Shown here: positions 60,905 to 64,000 of the stretch, in pieces
Position numbering within the stretch: the stretch's first letter is position 1
How the letters are laid out: each line of letters opens with the position of its first letter
Origin: UBA7672 sp047601145
GTDB lineage: Bacteria; Pseudomonadota; Alphaproteobacteria; Caulobacterales; Hyphomonadaceae
NCBI GenBank assembly: GCA_047601145.1
Contig: JASGJW010000001.1
Coordinates: 62,001-126,000, forward strand
Direction: 5' to 3'
DNA: 64,000 nt
The notes under the pieces: generated by a model
Database searches by the model: none
Seen by the model: the letters and a program-made list of their open reading frames with translations, nothing else
What the model was told of the DNA's origin: nothing
Program-made: the position numbers and the translations under genes

Positions 60905-63900
60905 TCACATCTCGATGACGGCCCATTCGGGTCTTGGGGTGTGGCCAAGGGCTGCAAGATCGGAGAAGTCGGTGGGATCGAAACCGCCGGGGCCCATGTC
61001 GCCGCGCACCAGGTGAACGTCAGCAACGTCGGCTGTATCCGGAAGGATCTCAACGCCTGAAGCCGCGCCCCCGCCCTGCCAGGCCCCGCCCGGCATCACT
61101 TGCGGCGATCCATCCGCGAGCTTGCCTGTTGCGGCAGTCTCGATCAGCGCCTCGCCGTCGAGGGCGAACGCGGGAAGGACCTGCGGTGTGATAGCTGCAA
61201 GCTTGAGGAGATCGCCTGCGCCATGGAACCTCTCGAGAAGCCGCGCCGGATGGGCGATGTCCCCGTCCTGCAGGAACACCGGATAGAGCGGATTGAGCCC
61301 GTGTATGTCGCGATGATCGCCACTGGTCGAGGCCGGGAGGATCTCTGGTGCCGGATCAGCATCCTTGGCCGACATGGCCATGAGTTCGATGCCGCCATCC
61401 CCGACCGACAGCGGGTTGGAGGAGCCATCCGTCACCACGAAGTCGCTCGCGCTTATGGCCGGCGCGCCCGACAGCGTCGCCAGCAGCACCGCCGCTCCCC
61501 CATTCGTTCCGTCCGCATCCCAGTAAAGCTGGCCATTGCTGGTGTTGTAGAGGAACTGGCCGTTCGTCCCGCTCGCTGTGGGAGAGGCTCCCGTTCTCAG
61601 CGTCACCGCTCCGCCCGCAGTGAGACCTCCGCCGAACCCCGGCGCGCTCACCTGGATCTTGTCCACGCCTGACACGAAGTCGGTGATCACATCACCTCCC
61701 TCACTCGCTGCCATGTAGGCGAACCGGTCCGCGCCTGCCCCACCCACCAGCGTGTCAGAGCCGCCACGGCCCCACAGCACGTTCGCACCGCCATTGCCAA
61801 CCAGCAGGTTCGCCAGCCCATTGCCGCCTGCGCTGATATTCCCCGACCCCAGCAACGCCAGGTCTTCAACTTCCGTGTCACCCAGCGTGTAGCTGATCGA
61901 GGCGTAGACCGTATCCCGCCCCTCGCCCACGCTCTCGATCACCGTGTCCCCCAGGTTGTCCACGAAGTAACTGTCGTTCCCGCCACCCCCAACCATGAAG
62001 TCCGCGCCTGCTCCCCCATCCAGCGCGTCGGCTCCAGCTCCACCCACCATCAGGTTCGCAAGACCATTCCCGATCACGTACGCCCCGCCAGACGTCGCAA
62101 CCACCGCATCCTCGATCTCATTGTCGCCCAGGCTGTAATACGACAGCGCGACATAAACCGTGTCACGTCCACCGCCCGCGCTCTCGACCAGAACATCCCC
62201 GATATTGTCCACGAAGTAGGTGTCGTTGCCGGCCCCGCCAACCATGAAGTCCGCGCCCGCCCCGCCATCCAGCGCGTCGGCTCCAACCCCGCCAACCATC
62301 AGGTTCGCCAGCGCGTTGCCAACAACATAGCAGCCCGCAGACCCCGTGATCACCACGTCCTCGATCTCATTGTCGCCAAGGCTGTAATACGCAATCGACG
62401 TATAGACCGTATCCCGGCCCTCGCCTGCGTTCTCGATGATCACATCCGCAATGTTGTCCACGAAGTAGAGGTCATTACCCCCGCCTCCGATCAGCATGTC
62501 AGCGCCCGCTCCCCCATCCAGAGCGTTCACCGCGCCGTTGCCCACAATCAGGTTCGCAAGCGCATTGCCAAACAGGTTGATCGCACCCGCAAAACCCGAC
62601 ACCGCAAGATCTTCAACGTTCGCTGACAGCGTGTAGCGAAGCTCCGACCCGATCACGACCCCCGTGCTCGTGAACACCGTGTCCCGACCCTCGCCAACAA
62701 GCTCCGTGACAATGTCCCCCGCATTGTCCACAACGTAGACGTCGTTGCCTAACCCACCCACCAGCAAATCCGCTCCAGACCCGCCGTCGAGGACGTTCGA
62801 TCCGCCATCGCCGGTCAACACGTCGTTGAACGCAGAGCCGGTTAGGTTTTCGATACCTCTCAGTGTGTTGGTTCCTGATCCGCCAGTTGCCTGCGGGATC
62901 ATAATCGCAAGGCTAACGCTTACTCCCGATGCGGCGCTCCGATAGACCGCTGTATCGATCCCTGTCCCGCCATCGAGAACGTCGTTGCCGCCGCCTCCGA
63001 TAAGGGTGTCGTTACCGGCCCCGCCGGAGAGAACGTTTGCGCCACCAGTGCCCGTCAGAACATCGTCAAAGCCCGACCCGGTAAGGTTCTCGATCGAGAT
63101 AAGCGTATCGGTCCCGGCTCCAAACGTATTCTGCGCCCCAGAAAGCGCGAGACTGACCGACACGGCCGACGTTGCGGACTGATAAGAAGCGGTGTCGAGA
63201 TCTCCTCCCCCATCGAGTATGTCGTTGCCTGCCCCGCCGGAGAGAACGTTCGCGGTGCTATTGCCAGTCAGAACATCGTTGAAGCTGGAACCTGCGAGGT
63301 TCTCGATCGAGACGAGCGTGTCGGTTCCGGCGCCAAGCGTGTTCTGAGCGCCCGAAAGCGCGAGGCTCACCGTCACGGCCGACGTAGCGGACTGATAGGT
63401 CGCAGTGTCGAAATCATCCCCACCGTCGAGCAGGTCGTTGCCGGCCCCGCCGTCCAGCGTATCGGCGCCATACCCGCCATAGAGCGAATTGGCCTGCGAA
63501 TTTCCTGTGAGCCTGTCCTCGCCATTTGACCCGATGAGGTTTTCGACGCTGACAAGCGTGTGAACGTTCCACGGCGTTATTGTCTGAGGACCGGTCAGCG
63601 AAAGATCGACGATCACGCTGCGATTCCACGTCGCGTACGAGACAGTGTCGTTGCCGGCGCCGCCATCGAAGACGTCATTGCCGCCATCTTCCGGAAAAGC
63701 GTACTGGCTGATGACGAAACCCGACATCAGATCATCACCGCTGCCGCCGTTGATGATATCGTCACCCATCCCGCCCGACAGGATATCGTTGCCGCCGCCG
63801 CCGAACAGGACGTCGCTGCCCTCCCCTCCATTGAGGGAGTTTGCTCCGCCATCGCCCGTCAGCGTGTCCGCCCACATCGTGCCCTGAAGGCCCTCGACAT

Positions 63901-64000
63901 TGGTGAGTGTCTTGATCCCCGCCCCTCCAGTATTCTGGGGGCCGGCAATGTTCAGATCAAAAACGACGCCTGCGGTTTGTCCGCTGAATTCGAAACTGAC
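60905..64000 (-). CDS. RTX3: RTX calcium-binding protein, N-terminus beyond the window
   Basis: At least 1031 residues; the frame is open without a stop to base 64000, giving 41 more codons upstream of the ATG at 63877 (including GIKTLTNVEGLQGT). That ATG is therefore internal and the true start is outside the window. The visible part consists almost wholly of RTX repeats: LTGNSQANSLYGGYGADTLD, and several units of the form SIENLAGSSFNDVLTGNSTA. The shared cassette follows, then the same approximately 85-residue tail as RTX1 and the end FDPTDFSDLAALGHTPRPEW. No enzymatic domain is visible in this part. Confidence 0.9.
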   Translation of the reverse strand, partial: VSFEFSGQTAGVVFDLNIAGPQNTGGAGIKTLTNVEGLQGTMWADTLTGDGGANSLNGGEGSDVLFGGGGNDILSGGMGDDIINGGSGDDLMSGFVISQYAFPEDGGNDVFDGGAGNDTVSYATWNRSVIVDLSLTGPQTITPWNVHTLVSVENLIGSNGEDRLTGNSQANSLYGGYGADTLDGGAGNDLLDGGDDFDTATYQSATSAVTVSLALSGAQNTLGAGTDTLVSIENLAGSSFNDVLTGNSTANVLSGGAGNDILDGGGDLDTASYQSATSAVSVSLALSGAQNTFGAGTDTLISIENLTGSGFDDVLTGTGGANVLSGGAGNDTLIGGGGNDVLDGGTGIDTAVYRSAASGVSVSLAIMIPQATGGSGTNTLRGIENLTGSAFNDVLTGDGGSNVLDGGSGADLLVGGLGNDVYVVDNAGDIVTELVGEGRDTVFTSTGVVIGSELRYTLSANVEDLAVSGFAGAINLFGNALANLIVGNGAVNALDGGAGADMLIGGGGNDLYFVDNIADVIIENAGEGRDTVYTSIAYYSLGDNEIEDVVITGSAGCYVVGNALANLMVGGVGADALDGGAGADFMVGGAGNDTYFVDNIGDVLVESAGGGRDTVYVALSYYSLGDNEIEDAVVATSGGAYVIGNGLANLMVGGAGADALDGGAGADFMVGGGGNDSYFVDNLGDTVIESVGEGRDTVYASISYTLGDTEVEDLALLGSGNISAGGNGLANLLVGNGGANVLWGRGGSDTLVGGAGADRFAYMAASEGGDVITDFVSGVDKIQVSAPGFGGGLTAGGAVTLRTGASPTASGTNGQFLYNTSNGQLYWDADGTNGGAAVLLATLSGAPAISASDFVVTDGSSNPLSVGDGGIELMAMSAKDADPAPEILPASTSGDHRDIHGLNPLYPVFLQDGDIAHPARLLERFHGAGDLLKLAAITPQVLPAFALDGEALIETAATGKLADGSPQVMPGGAWQGGGAASGVEILPDTADVADVHLVRGDMGPGGFDPTDFSDLAALGHTPRPEWAVIEM
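61330..62791. repeat. Shared RTX cassette, copy in RTX3 (core)
   Basis: 1462-base core matching RTX1 51467-52928 and RTX2 57440-58901. The match with RTX1 alone continues to 61069 on the C-terminal side, making a 1723-base RTX1/RTX3 block (51206-52928 = 61069-62791). At 62792 RTX3 switches to its own repeats. Confidence 0.9.

Overview
The window looks like a chromosomal surface-polysaccharide locus from a Gram-negative bacterium, most likely an alphaproteobacterium. The pointers are a high-GC look on most sampled lines, an ABC-exported O-antigen/capsule gene set with a WaaL-type ligase, lipoproteins with lipoboxes, and large RTX proteins of the type I secretion class. This taxonomic reading is inference. 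No rRNA, tRNA, insertion sequence or CRISPR array was seen.

Layout. 0-5.2 kb (-): GT2, TalC-like transaldolase, mannose-1-P guanylyltransferase, acyltransferase 3, WaaL-type ligase. 5.3-14.8 kb, several short divergent operons: two GtrA proteins, two GT4 enzymes, and a set closely resembling mycobacterial decaprenyl-phosphoryl-arabinose synthesis (DprE1-like and DprE2-like proteins, and a HAD-UbiA fusion). 15-16.8 kb (+): a third GtrA and an AGE-family isomerase. 16.8-31.5 kb (-): two GT2, a heptose guanylyltransferase-phosphatase fusion, UDP-glucose dehydrogenase, a large lipoprotein, a heptose-7-P kinase, a split transketolase, a methyltransferase, and a GDP-sugar 4,6-dehydratase with a reductase-like SDR and an RmlC-like epimerase. 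31.8-33.8 kb: methyltransferase and lipoprotein. 34-42.6 kb (+): MBOAT plus SGNH-like acylation pair, an SDR, a GT2, a GT41 (OGT-like) protein and a GT-A/methyltransferase-like fusion. 42.6-47.2 kb (-): coiled-coil sulfotransferase-like protein, SDR, NUDIX, GT2. 47.4-50 kb (+): Wzm/Wzt-type exporter and an IMPase-family phosphatase. 50-64 kb (-): a methyltransferase and three RTX proteins, the last running off the right edge.

How it fits together (inference). Transketolase and transaldolase could supply sedoheptulose-7-P. HddA, GmhB and HddC activities would give GDP-heptose, and the dehydratase, epimerase and reductases would give GDP-6-deoxy-heptoses. A SIS-type GmhA isomerase is not in the window. 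ManC-type and Ugd enzymes supply GDP-mannose and UDP-glucuronate. The DprE/UbiA/GtrA module would supply a polyprenyl-phosphate pentose. Many GTs, two O-acylation systems, three methyltransferases and a possible sulfotransferase would build and decorate a glycan exported by Wzm/Wzt and ligated by WaaL. The three RTX proteins are probable secreted surface proteins. They share a block of about 1.46 kb that appears identical at nucleotide level while their flanks have diverged, which points to gene conversion or cassette exchange.
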